Source: Russula earlei
Taxonomy: Eukaryota; Basidiomycota; Agaricomycetes; Russulales; Russulaceae
Direction of reading: 5' to 3'
NCBI GenBank assembly: GCA_025769875.1
Contig: JAGFNK010000506.1
Span: 1 to 37,867, forward strand
Length of the DNA: 37,867 nucleotides
Shown: piece after piece, positions 19,826 to 30,550 of the stretch
Layout: each line of letters starts with the position of its first letter
How positions within the stretch are numbered: the first letter of the stretch is position 1
Translations under genes and position numbers: made by a program
Notes under the pieces: generated by a model
Databases searched by the model: none
What the model saw: only the letters and a program-made list of their open reading frames with translations
What the model was told of the DNA's origin: nothing

Positions 19826-19958
19826 GGGGAAGAGAGGGAGCGTGCGACCAACGTGCTACGGTGGATCTCGGCAAGAGCCGTGATCCATGTGTTTCGGTCG
19901 TGGGCGACTCTCGTTCTCGTTTATTTACTGACTTGCCATCGCGCATACATCCTCAGCC
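19826..19958. promoter_or_regulatory. 133-bp divergent promoter between the lipase and the Spa2-like gene
   Basis: The two ATGs face away from each other across only 133 bp, so core promoters and both 5' untranslated regions share this space. No TATA box is evident. The sequence is GC-moderate with CGTGGG and TGACTTG motifs that I cannot assign to a factor. Co-regulation is possible but not shown. Confidence 0.5.
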
Positions 19959-22900
19959 ATGAAGAAATCAGGTTCGGGCGCAAGGGCACCCTCTCCTACT
20001 CCCACATCCTTCTCCGGCATTTCAAGCTATCGCACAGACTCGTACAAACCCCTGAGAGACAAATCTTCTTCGATCTCTTCACCACCCCTCGACTCTTATC
20101 ATGTTGCACGCACTCATTATGAAGAGCTCAGCAAATATCTCGCTTCCTATCTAGCTAAAGGTTCCATATCCCCTCTATCTCCCTTCATCTCTCTCACACC
20201 CATCACACTACCCTTCAGAACCAGCAAACTCCCGCTCAACAGCACGGCAGAAACTCACGAGGCTCACGCGCCAGCAGTTCCAGGAACTATCCACAGACGT
20301 ATACGATGAACTGATAAGACGAAAGACCAACTCGGATAACAATCAAGGTCAATCTTTCTTTCCTTTCTTGACGCTTTAACTTACTAGCTACCGTAGTTCC
20401 CTTTCTCCCCGTCCGCGACGAATTTCATCCAAAACGAAACCAAGCTCGTCAAAAGCTTGCTACTCTCCCGCCCTCTCGCTTCAGGGATTTGTCCAGCGAC
20501 GTCTATTATGAACTTCTTCGCCGCTATCCAGAGTTTAAGGAAGAGGCACGCACCATCCTTTTTGTTCTATCCCACTCGACTCTTACCTCTCGTAGCCCTC
20601 GGATCTCTATATGACTTCTCCTGGTTCTACGTACGACGATTTTCCTTCCCCTGATTTCCCACGCGACCGTGACAGAGAACCCCCGGTACCCACACGCTTC
20701 GCTCGCACTTCTGAAGACCGAGAAATATCCCAAAGTAATGACGCAGCGTCCCCGTCGTAGCCAGGATGACTACAACCCTCCAATAGTAGGGCGCCGAGGC
20801 GATGATCCTTATGGTGAGGCTGGCCCAAATGAGCCCCTTTCCGACCGCGACCCCTATGCTCCTTCAAGGCGTAAGCCATCCCAAGATACCACCCCTCGAT
20901 CACAGCAGCTGGATCAAGGCCGCCGTCCAAGCGTTGCGAGTGGTAGCGATTCGACTGGCACGACCAATGCACAAAGTGCGACTGTTACCAGCGGCATCAT
21001 CATTCCAAACAAAAGCACTATTGCCGAAGAGGACATCGAGGTTCCTTATGGTCGTAGCGAAAGTGCGCCTGAAGACGGTGATGGCGAGACTGATGAAGTC
21101 GAGGGCGGCCTCGGTGCCTTGGTAAGACGGTTAGGTCAAGATCCTGACACTGACGGCGGTGCGCGTAGCGATGATTATTTCGATAAGATATCTTTTGGAC
21201 GCGCAAGTGTCGCAAGTGACCGGTCAGCCAGAGGGGTTGGGGGTAGAGCTAGCGCTGCACCTAACGAGGATGGCGAGAAGATGCGCCGGGAGTACGAGTT
21301 CCGGATTGCAACGATGCAGAGCCGTATCGTCAACCTTGAACGGGGCCTTGAGGATGGAGATCTGCGTGCGCGTCAACTTGAACAGTCCGATCAGCGCGTC
21401 AAGCAATTGGAAGATGAGCTCGAAAATTTTCGTCGGGTATGTTCCATCTTAAGTCATTTCCTCCCTGTTGTGCCCAATCTTGCCCAGCGGGCTGAGGAAC
21501 AAAGTGCTGCAATACTGGCCCTTCAGAAGGAGCTCGACAATGTGCGTGAAGATGCTCAACGTTCCCGGGAGCGGGAAGCGCGGCGGGCGCAACAGGATGA
21601 GGAAGAGTTGCAGATCCTGCGCGAACGCTGTGAACGACTGGAAGAGGAGCGTGCCTCAGCTGTGAGTTCCGTTATTTTTCTTGTGTTACATATCCTCATC
21701 TCACCCTACTGTAGGCCGACTCGGAAGTCGTCGAACAGCTGCGCTCAGACATGGAAGGCTTGATCGCTGAGGTGTCTGACCTTTCCCGGCGGAACGATGA
21801 GCTCATGACGTCTAAGGATTCTGATCTCGTCGTCATCCGTGATCTTGATGCTCAACTTAAAGAATACAAACGCAAGTATGAGCAGGCCAAGACAGAACTC
21901 CGCTCAGTTAAAGGTACGATTCCTCATTCCTTCTCTCCATCTCTTCGTTCTCAAATGTGGACCTCAGCTACTTCAGCCCTCTTCTTGCAAAAACCTAAAT
22001 TCGATGATCAACTACCGGTCTCTGCAGATGGCGTAATTCCGGATGTGCATATCACTGCCTTCTTGACTGCAATCGACTCTCTCCTTTCTGCGGGCCGCTC
22101 CAACGCGCCAACCCGTGTGCTCACCCCTATGAAATCCGTTGTCAATGCAGTCACGACCATTCTTGATGACGTGCGTTCCCATTCACGGCAGCATTCAAGC
22201 CCCGAAAGAGTGCATGCGTTGGAAGAGCGTGTGGAAGCTACTTTGGCGAATCTTGCAGTAGCTGCCAAAACGCATGCGACAAGCTCAGGTCTATCCCCTG
22301 TAAGTTTGTTGGACGCTGCGGCGAGTCATCTATCTGCAGCTGTCACCGAGCTCGGACGCGTCGTGCTCCTTCGGCGAGCGACAAAGGCAGAGCAGGAGCA
22401 GTTTGCACCGTCGTCTGCGGGGACAGCTACCAATGGGTTTACACCTGGTCTACGCACAGTTGAAGAAGTGCGGACGTCTGTCGGACATCAGCGTGGGCCA
22501 AGTGACGGATCGTCTCGACGGGGCGAAGGAGAGCGGGACACAGCGCGTGACGAGCGGGAGTCGAGTTCGGACGATAGTTCCGCGGTGCCAACTATATTCG
22601 ATCAAACCACCGCCAACACAGCGGGCATTACAAGTCCCGACTCGGCAGCGGCGGAGGGAACGGAAGACGCGTGGACCGAACTCAGAGTACGTGTCCTGAC
22701 TTTCCTACCCTATCTCTTGGCTCATGACTGGTGGATGTCTAGCCGTATCTGGAAGCGCAAACCGAATCCATCATCTACGCGATCCAAAGCGTGCTCTCCG
22801 GTTTGCGCAGCCCCACCCCATCGCCAACGCTGGACGAAAACTTGACGCAGATAATCACGATCGTATCGAGCATCGTAGCAGTCTGCCACGACAATCTTCC

Positions 22901-23069
22901 TGCGAGCCATGCTCGGCGGGGCGGTGACATCCTGCGCGAGTTGAGTGAGCACGCGAACAAGCTGAGTGAGGTGCAGACGCTACCCGAGGTGACGAAGGAG
23001 AGTCGGCAGGTGATGGCCAAGTCAAGTTTCGCGATCGCGAACGCGATGAAGGCATTGCAGAAGCTGTAA
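19959..23069 (+). CDS. SPA2: Spa2/GIT-type polarisome scaffold protein, about 869 aa, multi-exon
   Basis: Exons by eye: 19959-20160, 20219-20347, 20397-20545, 20596-20630, 20761-21436, 21488-21661, 21715-21913, 21968-22686, 22743-23069. Two tandem Spa2-homology (GIT) repeats lie at the N-terminus: HYEELSKYLASYL...FQELSTDVYDELIRR, then ARQKLATLPPSRFRDLSSDVYYELLRR. A disordered Ser/Pro region follows, then a long coiled coil (residues about 390-600: EYEFRIATMQSRIVNLERGL onward), then a helical C-terminal domain (PDVHITAFLTAIDSLL; ending AFAVANAMKAL-like helices). The order matches fungal Spa2, which organises formin, Cdc42 effectors and MAP-kinase components at growing tips. The donor at 20546 is GC, not GT. 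The segment 20631-20760 is uncertain: reading through it shifts frame by one, so I call it a 130-bp intron. Confidence 0.85.
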
Positions 23070-23460
23070 CTCTTCCTAACAGTCGTGTGATGGGAGGTTG
23101 GGCGGAGTGTGGAGTGGGGGAGGGGAGACGTGGACACACATGCATGAAGCGAAGGAGATCACAACTTTTGTTGACATATCTGCATGAGATTGGTAATTCG
23201 CATCTAATTAGTTTCATTCTATTCCAGCATTGTATCGCATCTATGACTCGGTTCATCCAATGCATAGTCTTTTTTCATCTCATGTGAAGAACAATCTCAA
23301 CATGGCAAGCAGACCCAGACAGCTCGTTTTCCCTGAGCCCTAGGCATAGCCGGGCAAGAACGTCAAGGGAATCAACCCTTGCTGCATTTGCTTGGAGTAG
23401 GCTTAAATCGATCCTCTGTATGTCATTGTCTTTTCGAGGCAAGAAACAGTCTGTGTAACG
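23070..23460. other. 3' flank of the Spa2-like gene
   Basis: No coding frame is supported. This stretch must include the 3' untranslated region of the upstream gene. There are no repeats longer than a few bases. Confidence 0.4.
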
Positions 23461-23624
23461 AATGCTCAGTCTGATTGTAGAAGACTATACTAATGCGTGT
23501 TTCAACCTAGCGAATGCTAAAGGAGTGATTAGTTATATGTGCGTAGTAAATGAAAGTGTGACTGACCAGTCTTATCTGAAAAATACTGAAAACGAACAAT
23601 ATACATTTCTGCTTGTTCGTCACG

Positions 23625-24123
23625 CTATGGCTGGCTGTAACATGTCCACCACCAGTTATTCCTAACCCCGCGGACACTTTTCTCGGCATGGATCAATCTT
23701 CCTCCATCTTGTGTGAGGATTCCCCTATTGGGGTGGTTCTGAGAGGGGAAGGGGGAAGTTATCCTTATCTCGGGGAGTTCGTGAGGGGAAGACGTCTCGG
23801 GGGCTCCGGGAGGGGAAGGGGAAGCCATCGTTATGTCGGTGGTTCCGAGATGTGTCCGCGGATCATCTACATCCATAGGCGAGTGACGTGTTGTCCCCGG
23901 CTTCGAGGTTCCCGGCTCCCTTGAGGTTCTTGGCATCGTGACCCTTTCGCTCGGACGACTTTTTCTTTAGCGAATTTCCCGTTGTATATTATTTACTAGG
24001 TAAAGGTCAGACTCAATGATGCAAACAGCACTCGAAGAGGTGGACAGACTATGGAGGCATTGCGAGCGACGGGGCGACGCTGACGGTGAGGCAAATAATA
24101 GTGAAAACAGTGGAAATGCGCAT
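23625..24123 (-). pseudogene. Decayed small secreted-protein gene (signal peptide exon plus Pro/Ser-rich ORF)
   Basis: An ATG at 24123 (minus) opens MRISTVFTIICLTVSVAPS followed by LAMPP and a TAG at 24049. The first 21 residues form a classic signal peptide with an A-x-A-like cleavage region, then the frame ends at once. About 110 bp further on, a second minus-strand frame (23936-23625) gives a Pro/Ser/Thr-rich stretch (TMASPSPPGAPETSSPHEL) built on imperfect DNA repeats. Together they look like a small secreted protein, typical of Agaricomycetes, that has lost its frame. An unrecognised intron is also possible, but the TAG precedes any good donor. The joining is inference. Confidence 0.3.
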
Positions 24124-24429
24124 TGTTATTACAATGGGATCGTGGACTGAAAATGAAAGTTGTGGGTGTCGTTGTCGTCGAAATATGATGAATAGGACGG
24201 TTGCCTGGAAAGCGTAGCAGGATTGTTGGTAACCAGTACCAAGTAGGATGGAACAAATGGGGAGCACAGCTCTGGAGAGGATTTGGGACGACGGACATGG
24301 GCTTAATATACTCCTTCAAGCTGGTGAGTTGGGTTGCGATCAGTAAAAGATCCCCATCAATATCGGGAAGGTGCTGCCGTACGGACATTCTGATTTGCAT
24401 CATAATCACTCATTTTCGTTTGATCAGTA

Positions 24430-24721
24430 CAATCACTAACCGGGAACTCGCCAATTCACTACCATCTCGGCAGTCACAAAATGTTACGAAAATTGAAGTC
24501 CGCCCGGGGATGAAATATCCCCGCCTATTTATCCGCCCAGAAGGCGTGATGCAGGCGTAACCCCGAGCCAAAATATTCCTCGAAAACGATTTGATGGACC
24601 TCCACTTTTCTTTGATAGAATGACATTAATGGCACTCACTAGTATAACTACAAACTTTTAAATGGAGTTGTTCGAGCAGATACAGGGGAAATGAAATTGG
24701 CGAGTTCCCGGTTAGCGATAG
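24430..24721. mobile_element. MITE, 292 bp, TA-flanked, with 27-bp terminal inverted repeats
   Basis: The left end (24430-24456, CAATCACTAACCGGGAACTC...) and right end (24695-24721) are inverted copies with two mismatches over 27 bp; 21 bp are perfect. A TA dinucleotide sits immediately outside each end (24428-24429 and 24722-24723), as for Tc1/mariner-type target duplication. The 238-bp interior has no coding frame. Size, inverted termini and TA flanks fit a non-autonomous miniature element. No transposase relative is present in the window. Confidence 0.8.
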
Positions 24722-24723
24722 TA

Positions 24724-25170
24724 TATGGATTTGAGTGGATTCGGGGGGGGGGGGTTTAAAATATATACTTCAAATTGGATCACATCATATACGTAGAGCG
24801 AGTTGAGAACGCGCGGGTGAGGATGTGGGGCTAGTACCGGACCCGAGAGAGAGGAGAGCAAGCCCCCACATAGGACACTGAGAATCTTGAGGGAGGCGAT
24901 GACACTCTCGAATATGGATACAGGAAGGTACCTGTGAACTGTTATTGGAGGCAGTAGCTAGGCACAAGCATCAGGGAAAACTACATCTGTGAAATATCTC
25001 TAAATATCTCTAAATGTCAGTATATACTGGTATATAGGAGAATACCTTGATTATTAATAATTATCTGAATTCGAAGTGTCGTCATTTGCGTATGTATATT
25101 TATTGATAAATATCAACATTATCGGCAAATTGTCCCTACAATATATCGCAGTAGTAGAGACCGTAGGACA
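24724..25170. other. AT-rich intergenic stretch with a poly-G run
   Basis: A run of 11 G lies near 24746-24756, followed by an AT-rich tract. Short tandem AAATATCTCT repeats occur near 24998-25012. The stretch CAGTATATACTGGTATATAGG (about 25018-25038) contains a small palindrome, CAGTATATACTG. No coding frame or transposon end is supported. Confidence 0.4.
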
Positions 25171-26530
25171 CCGGGGCTAGGGCAGAGGACAGGACAGGAC
25201 AGGAGGGGGCGATTCGCGGTGCAACGCGGCCGCGAAAACAAAATTTTCACGGCCTAGCAACTGAACTTCGGTAAGGGGAAGGGAAAAGATTTTGGGGCTG
25301 GAAAGGAGAGGGGAGAGAGGGAGGAGGAGATGGCCCCTTTTTGGCGTGCGAATGGCCGCGTACATGCGCTGCGTTGACCCGTCGCTCACAGCCCCTTTTG
25401 GCATGGGTAAACTGGAGCAGAGGGGAAGTGAGAGGAACGCTGCGCGCTCGGGAACTGGCATGTATAGGAGCTGGAGAGGAAAAGAAACAATCAAAAACCG
25501 TATAGAAATGAAAACGAAAAAACGCACGCGGTGGTGGCCATCGCGAGATCGTTATATCCACGGCCGAGTCATCATGGTCGCCACTGCAGGGGAATGGGTG
25601 CCAGTGGGTGGGAGAGCGCCGCCGTCACGGCCATAAGCACATCGCCTTGAAGCCCAACAAGGAACTGTGTAGTGGGAAGGAGAGGATGAGAGAGAGCGCG
25701 TGAAAACGAAACCTAACACGCACCGGCGGAAAACACATCTTGGAAAAGCCAGGAAAAAGGAGGCTCACACGGGTGTGGTGCCAAACGAAACCCACCATCG
25801 CGAGTGTTGACGGCTGCGTCATCACCGCGGTCCCGGCCGTGCTGTTGCTGTGAGAAGAGGTCAAAAAGAGCAAGTGAAAAATAAAAATAAATAAGTGGTT
25901 CCACAGAAGCGTTCTCGTGGCCATTTTGGTCATGTCTGGCGTTGACCCCATGGGTCTTGACGGCTGCGTCATCACCGCGGTCCTGGCCGTGCTGTTGCCG
26001 TGAACAAAGTGTGTCAAATGAAAGAAATAAAAAAAGCGCACTGGGTTTGTGGACACAGAATCAATTTCATGGGCATTGGGTATTCTTGTGGTCTTGGCCT
26101 GGAGTCGCCACGTGTCACTACAGTGACACAGGAGGAAAGGGGATTTGGGGGAAGCAGGTAGAAGAAGAGCTTTCAGGGGCCTGCTTGGAAGAAGGGTGTG
26201 GGAAGGAGAGGGAGAGAGGATGAGAGAGAGGGCGCGAAAACGAACACACCATAGGTTGCGGGAAATTTCGAATCACCTGTGAATTAGCCAGTGAAATTTT
26301 GAGGAGACTGGCAGCTTGGGAGTCTTGAACTGGGATTATGGGGAAGGAAGAGTGGGAATGGGAAGGACAGGAAGAGGAGAGGAAGGAGAGGAAGGACGGC
26401 AAAACGAAAAACGAAGATGTGAAGACGCGCGGTTGAAACCCATATTCGTCGAAGTGTTCACCTCATTCCCACAAGTGTGGCACTGTCATTCTGGACAAGT
26501 GCAACTGTTTTAGACACAAACACATATTTT
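25171..26530. other. Purine-rich, repeat-bearing noncoding stretch
   Basis: The plus strand is dominated by GGAAGGAGAGG-type runs. Similar blocks recur: GTGGGAAGGAGAGGATGAGA near 25672 and a longer version near 26200, each followed by a GCGTGAAAAC/GCGCGAAAAC stretch. A 47-bp direct repeat is listed separately. Open frames on both strands follow from biased base composition and match no family I know. A degenerate segmental duplication is the best reading. Confidence 0.35.
25807..26003. repeat. 47-bp direct repeat, two copies 150 bp apart
   Basis: Copies at 25807-25853 and 25957-26003 read TTGACGGCTGCGTCATCACC and onward, identical except for two C/T changes. Both are followed by a purine- and A-rich tail (GAAAAATAAAAATAAATAAG; GAAAGAAATAAAAAAAG). 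The core includes TGCGTCATCA, a TGACG/CGTCA-like motif. Two imperfect units of about 150 bp may be an old tandem duplication or two copies of a short dispersed element. Confidence 0.75.
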
Positions 26531-26661
26531 TTTTGTTAACCCTTTCCTTGATAGGCATAGCTATTTGACTGTTCATTAATATCAGATTTCTTGATCAGTG
26601 CTGGAAGCAGCTACAATCACCTTTGGATTGTCTCCAAATTACACCTTCAACTTCTATATCA

Positions 26662-26820
26662 GAATATCTATACAGTATCTTGGAATATGTAGCAATATGG
26701 AGAGAACTCATATTTTAATGATATTTCAGAAATGTGGGATCAAAATATCTACAGTATCTCAGAATATGTAACAATATGGAGAATACTCATATTTACTGAT
26801 ATTTCAGAAATGTAGGATTC
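26662..26820. repeat. Tandem duplication of an approximately 80-bp AT-rich unit
   Basis: The unit AATATCTATACAGTATCTTG...GATATTTCAGAAATGTGGGAT occurs at about 26662-26742 and again at 26743-26820 with a few substitutions and small indels. It is AT-rich and noncoding. No further copies are seen on either side. Confidence 0.8.
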
Positions 26821-27635
26821 CCTGATGAGGGGGACACGACTTCCATAAAGAGGGACCGAGACCGAGCGCGAGATCGAGAGAAATAAAGGAAAGATGCCGA
26901 GTCAAAATAAATCTTTCAGATTTAACATAAATTGCATCTCGATCCTATATTTGTTCTCCCGAGATCCGAGGCGACATGGCGAGGGACATGGCACAAGGCG
27001 CGCGCTAAGGGCATTGAGCCCTCGCGTACTACGATGTGGAGACGGCAGGTGAGGGGCAAACGCAAGGCCGTTGAGACGAGTGCGAGACGGTTGAGGCGCG
27101 GCGTCTTGATGTGAAGGATCGAGGCGATCACGAAGGGATGGAGTCGAAAGCAAAGGAAGTGAAAGGAAGAGAGAGAGGTGAAGGAAGGGGTGAATGAGTG
27201 AAAGACGAGAACAACGGATGGAGGACGCGAGAGCGAGCGCGTGATGGAACACCTTACATGGATTGAACCAATCCAGTACTGAGCTTGCCTAATGGGCTTA
27301 TACATATTGTTAGGATAGGGTTTCAGGGCCTAGGTGACTGCTAGGCTATTATTCTTACAGTAGTTATAAGAGTCTACTCTATAAGTACTGTTGAGATCAT
27401 ACGGGTGATGGGGCATCTGGTAAGGACAGGAAAAGCTATCAGCGTTAGTAGTCTGCCATCCATGAATAACCTCTTGTGAGTCATCCCTTCCTGGCTGGTG
27501 TGCCAAACAGTAAGTCTGCAAAGCATAACAGTCCTTTCTGAATAGCGGCATGTTTAGAATAATTTGATCATGATGAGAACTACCCGAGATATTCAAAGTG
27601 GATGACTGAGGGTAAGGATTAGAGTTCCGGAAATT
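26821..27635. other. Gene-poor stretch upstream of the 3' end of the membrane-protein gene
   Basis: Frames such as minus 27252-26902 and 27305-26922 overlap each other and are Ser/Leu/Arg-rich through CT bias, so I do not call them. Minus 27596-27330 encodes a hydrophilic peptide of up to 88 aa (contains PYQMPHHPYDLNSTY) without a known domain. TGTTAGGATAGGG at 27309 looks like a possible LTR start, but no matching end or duplication was found. Confidence 0.35.
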
Positions 27636-28449
27636 CTACCAGTCGCCTTGCATCTCGCTTAGCCGGATTATGAGTTCTGTTCGCATCTCCCTTCTGTTCC
27701 TGCCAATGAAGAAATCGGCCACGACAAAAGGAACCGTGGCAACTCCAGCTAAAGTAACCAGGCCTGCAACTACGATGGAATGCTGCGTCCAGACGTTGGT
27801 ATAGATGCCCGCAAGCAGACAAATGAGCCCAAGGATGAGAAGGGGCATTGGAACGAAGAGCGATAATCCCAACCAGGTGTAAAATATGGTATCCGACAAC
27901 GAGCGTCTTTTGGGCGAGAATGCGCATCTCTCCTCATCCAAATTGCCAGGACGACGTGAGAATTCTTTCTCAAGCAGGTTCTTCTCGCCCTCCCTCAATC
28001 GCTCAAGCCAACGCGCTGTCAAAAACGCCAGACATGAGGCCATGATGTCAAGAACAAGGCCACCAATATAAAAGGCGTTGATGGCACGATCCGCGATCGT
28101 TATCTCCGGACTGGACATATTTCCCAGTATCTGCGCCTGAACGGTCGCGATGAAAGCTCCCTGAGACAACATCCCATAATCAGTCGCCTTGAGGAATGCA
28201 AACTGAACGGAGACTCGCCGCTATAGTAATGGTAGTGAATCCCTTGACAAGTCCATCATACTGCACACGATCACCCTCCTTGGAGAGACCTGGCCGAGGT
28301 GAGGGACACGGTGAGGGTGGCAGCTGATTAGAATGACTGGAAAGTAATATAGGTGATGAATTGTGGGAGCGGAGTGATTGCCGATTTGCAATAAAAAGGC
28401 TCATGGTGTAGGGCTCCTGGAATTTCTCCTCAGGCGCGCTCTCTGCCAT
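27636..28449 (-). CDS. Multi-pass membrane protein, 256 aa, function unknown
   Basis: Exon 1 is 28449-28204 and exon 2 is 28160-27636, joined over a 43-bp intron (28203-28161, GTTTGC...CAG). The start ATG at 28449 gives MAESAPEEK; an upstream in-frame ATG at 28488 would add 13 residues. The N-terminal 75 residues are cytosolic-looking and Ser/Pro-rich. At least three hydrophobic helices follow: INAFYIGGLVLDIMASCLAF, SDTIFYTWLGLSLFVPMPLL running into LILGLICLLAGIY, and IVVAGLVTLAGVATVPFVVA. The charged segment between the first two (EGEKNLLEKEFSRR) should face one side. The architecture resembles a family of uncharacterised Agaricomycete membrane proteins. The short intron is the weakest part of the model. 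No neighbour suggests a function. Confidence 0.7.
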
Positions 28450-29600
28450 GTTCTTTGATGGAAAAGTGTCTGGTGCGCAGCGTTGCAATAAGAAGCGCAG
28501 CTGTTACATGCAGGCGTCTGGGTTACGGCAATACTCACGGTCATAGTCATTTGTTCGAGATTGGCAGGTGATTCAGATTGATGATGATAGTGAGTTGCTA
28601 CGCCTAAACTCATCTTCCAACGTTCGTTGGCACCGTCCGGTCTCGCTTTGTGCAGCGTACTCAAGCACTGCATATATCGGCCTTTTCTGGGTGTTTCCCT
28701 CTGTTCCCCTCCTCTTTACAAATATACCCAGCGCCATCGGCGGTCCAACGTGCATCTACCAGTTCTGGTGACGTGCAGTCTCCTACCTACCTGTCACGAA
28801 CCCGCCTAGTTGATCTTTAGGCGGTGAGTGTCCTCTTTTCTTCCCCTTTCCTTTGTCCCTCAAACTTGCTTCGAGCCCTTTCGGCAACGGCTCGCCATCT
28901 ATCGAGCATGGGACAGCTTGGAATGGCCAACGGGCTGGCATGGCTGATAAACGGGCACTGAGTCCTTCACGTGGTTGCTCTCCTTCCACCTGCGGATTCT
29001 ATCCACTTGGCCGACATGGCCTCTTTCTGACCTTTCCGACGCGCACAACGCACGATCCCGTCTTTTGGGCACACTCCCCAATTCCCCATCCCCCGCGCTT
29101 TCTGGGGCGAAAGTCTTTGATCGCCCATTTGAAGTCCGTTTGTGTGTCCCTATAGCTCCCTCTGAGGCCATCACCCAGCCTAGCGGTGTACTGGGTGAGG
29201 ATGAAAGGTTATGCGCTGAGCGTGAGTCGTAACCCGGACCCGAAGCAGAGTCACAATCTACCAGTTGTGTGTACTGACTGACAATGCATCCTTGAAAAGT
29301 GCAGCCGGGAAACAGGCGGCGCAAAGAGACCATTGCCACAGGCTGATCCATGCATGATATCGCGCCCGGGCCTCTACCTTGCTCAGCACTGGCATGCGAG
29401 CGCCTCCCGCTCCGATGCCATGCCTCACTATGTGTCGCGACCTCTCCGCCTTCAATGCCCGCCTTCGTAGTCCGCTCTCAGGTTTCTACGTAGCCCATGC
29501 TTCACGCTTGCCCATTCGCAGCGTGGTATTTGCGTGGCCTTTGCTCTCACTGTCCTCCCTCCTACTCCAAAATTTGGAAACATCTTAGTGACGCATTCAA
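28450..29600. other. Weakly coding intergenic stretch
   Basis: A hairpin-forming CCGCCTA...TAGGCGG lies near 28802-28824 in a sequence starting TGTCACGAACCCGCC, which resembles an LTR start; no partner end was found. A minus-strand frame at 29351-28899 (150 codons) contains SSSPSTPLGWVMASEGAIG and RDRALCASERSERG, but has no recognisable domain or supporting splice structure. I leave it uncalled. Confidence 0.3.
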
Positions 29601-30174
29601 CCACCCAATCTTATTCGGTGGTTGGACAGCCATCTGTTACTTTCAACAATCGACACAGACAAGGATCTAGTGATTGATCTGCCGTGCAAACTGCAGCCAA
29701 CTTGTGGCTCGGATAGTTGAGTTACATCGATTTTCAGTGTGAATCAGGTGAGATCGCGCTGAGTCTGGTGAGCCGGTTGAACAATTCGCTACATAATTGA
29801 TGCACGACGTCTGTGTTGAACCGAAGGAGATCTTAGCCATTTGGTATTGAACCCTTTCTATGCCGTGCTCACACTCATACCAAGCCTGCCTGTATTTCTA
29901 TGCTTCGGAATACCAGCTTTACCAATGTCTGCCACCGCCTCTGTGTCCACGATGCCCAAGAACTCTTTTCAAGTATCACTTACCCTGTACGCGTCGTTGC
30001 CACCGCTCTCCCCAACCAGTAAGCTCCTGCTGCCCTCTTCCTCCAGCGTCAAGTACCCTCACACCCTTCATCCATCGAGCGCTTGATCAGCACATCTTTC
30101 ATCGGAGAACAGTTCAAAGGCGCTACCATTCTCTTGGACCTCTCAGCATATCTCGCTGGGAAAGCCTCTAGGCC

Positions 30175-30381
30175 AGCAATGAAGTCGACCACGACCTCTT
30201 CGTTGACATCTGCTCTGCTTTCGCCTCGGCATCAGTCACCGTACCTTCATCTCATATCTGGAAATGCGATGCGCTACCAGAGAGGAGTATACGATCACAA
30301 TTCTATGCCGTCTTAAGACGGGATGAGCTACATCCTCCCTTCCTCGAAGAACAACATGATGATGGTGTCGGCGGGTTATGA
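30175..30381 (+). pseudogene. Possible exon or ORF relic of unknown identity
   Basis: After a possible acceptor (CTCTAG at 30172) this frame reads NEVDHDLFVDICSAFASAS and WKCDALPERSIRSQFYAVLR and stops at 30379-30381. The composition is protein-like, unlike the alternative frames here. Upstream, 29927-30174 offers candidate exons (ATG near 29927, donor GTATCA near 29975) but no model stays open. I do not recognise a family, and it may be a relic. Confidence 0.22.
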
Positions 30382-30550
30382 TATGACATACCACCTCTTA
30401 GGCTAACGCGCATCCATTGATAGCACAGTCACGGTCAAGTGAAACATGGTTCGCAGTTCACTTATATACCTTTTTCAGCCAGGTATTGTACTCAAGTTTT
30501 CAGGTACTTGAAATCGTGACTGTGGCGATGTAGCCTCCATCCCATTGCAG

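Noticed and set aside
22403..22699. 98-codon plus-strand frame
   Set aside because: Out-of-frame shadow of exon 7 of the Spa2-like gene.
25247..26402. Several frames on both strands
   Set aside because: All follow from purine-rich runs (GGAGAGG); they contain repeats but no protein family.
26902..27305. Two minus-strand frames with a Leu/Ser-rich start that resembles a signal peptide
   Set aside because: They overlap in different frames, the hydrophobic start comes from CT-rich DNA, and no domain or intron supports either.
27309..27620. Possible LTR beginning TGTTAGGATAGGG
   Set aside because: No matching CA end with a 5-bp duplication of the left flank could be found.
28793..29600. Possible LTR beginning TGTCACGAACCC with an internal hairpin
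   Set aside because: No partner end or duplicated flank (CTACC after a CA) was found, and no polypurine tract or primer site is nearby.
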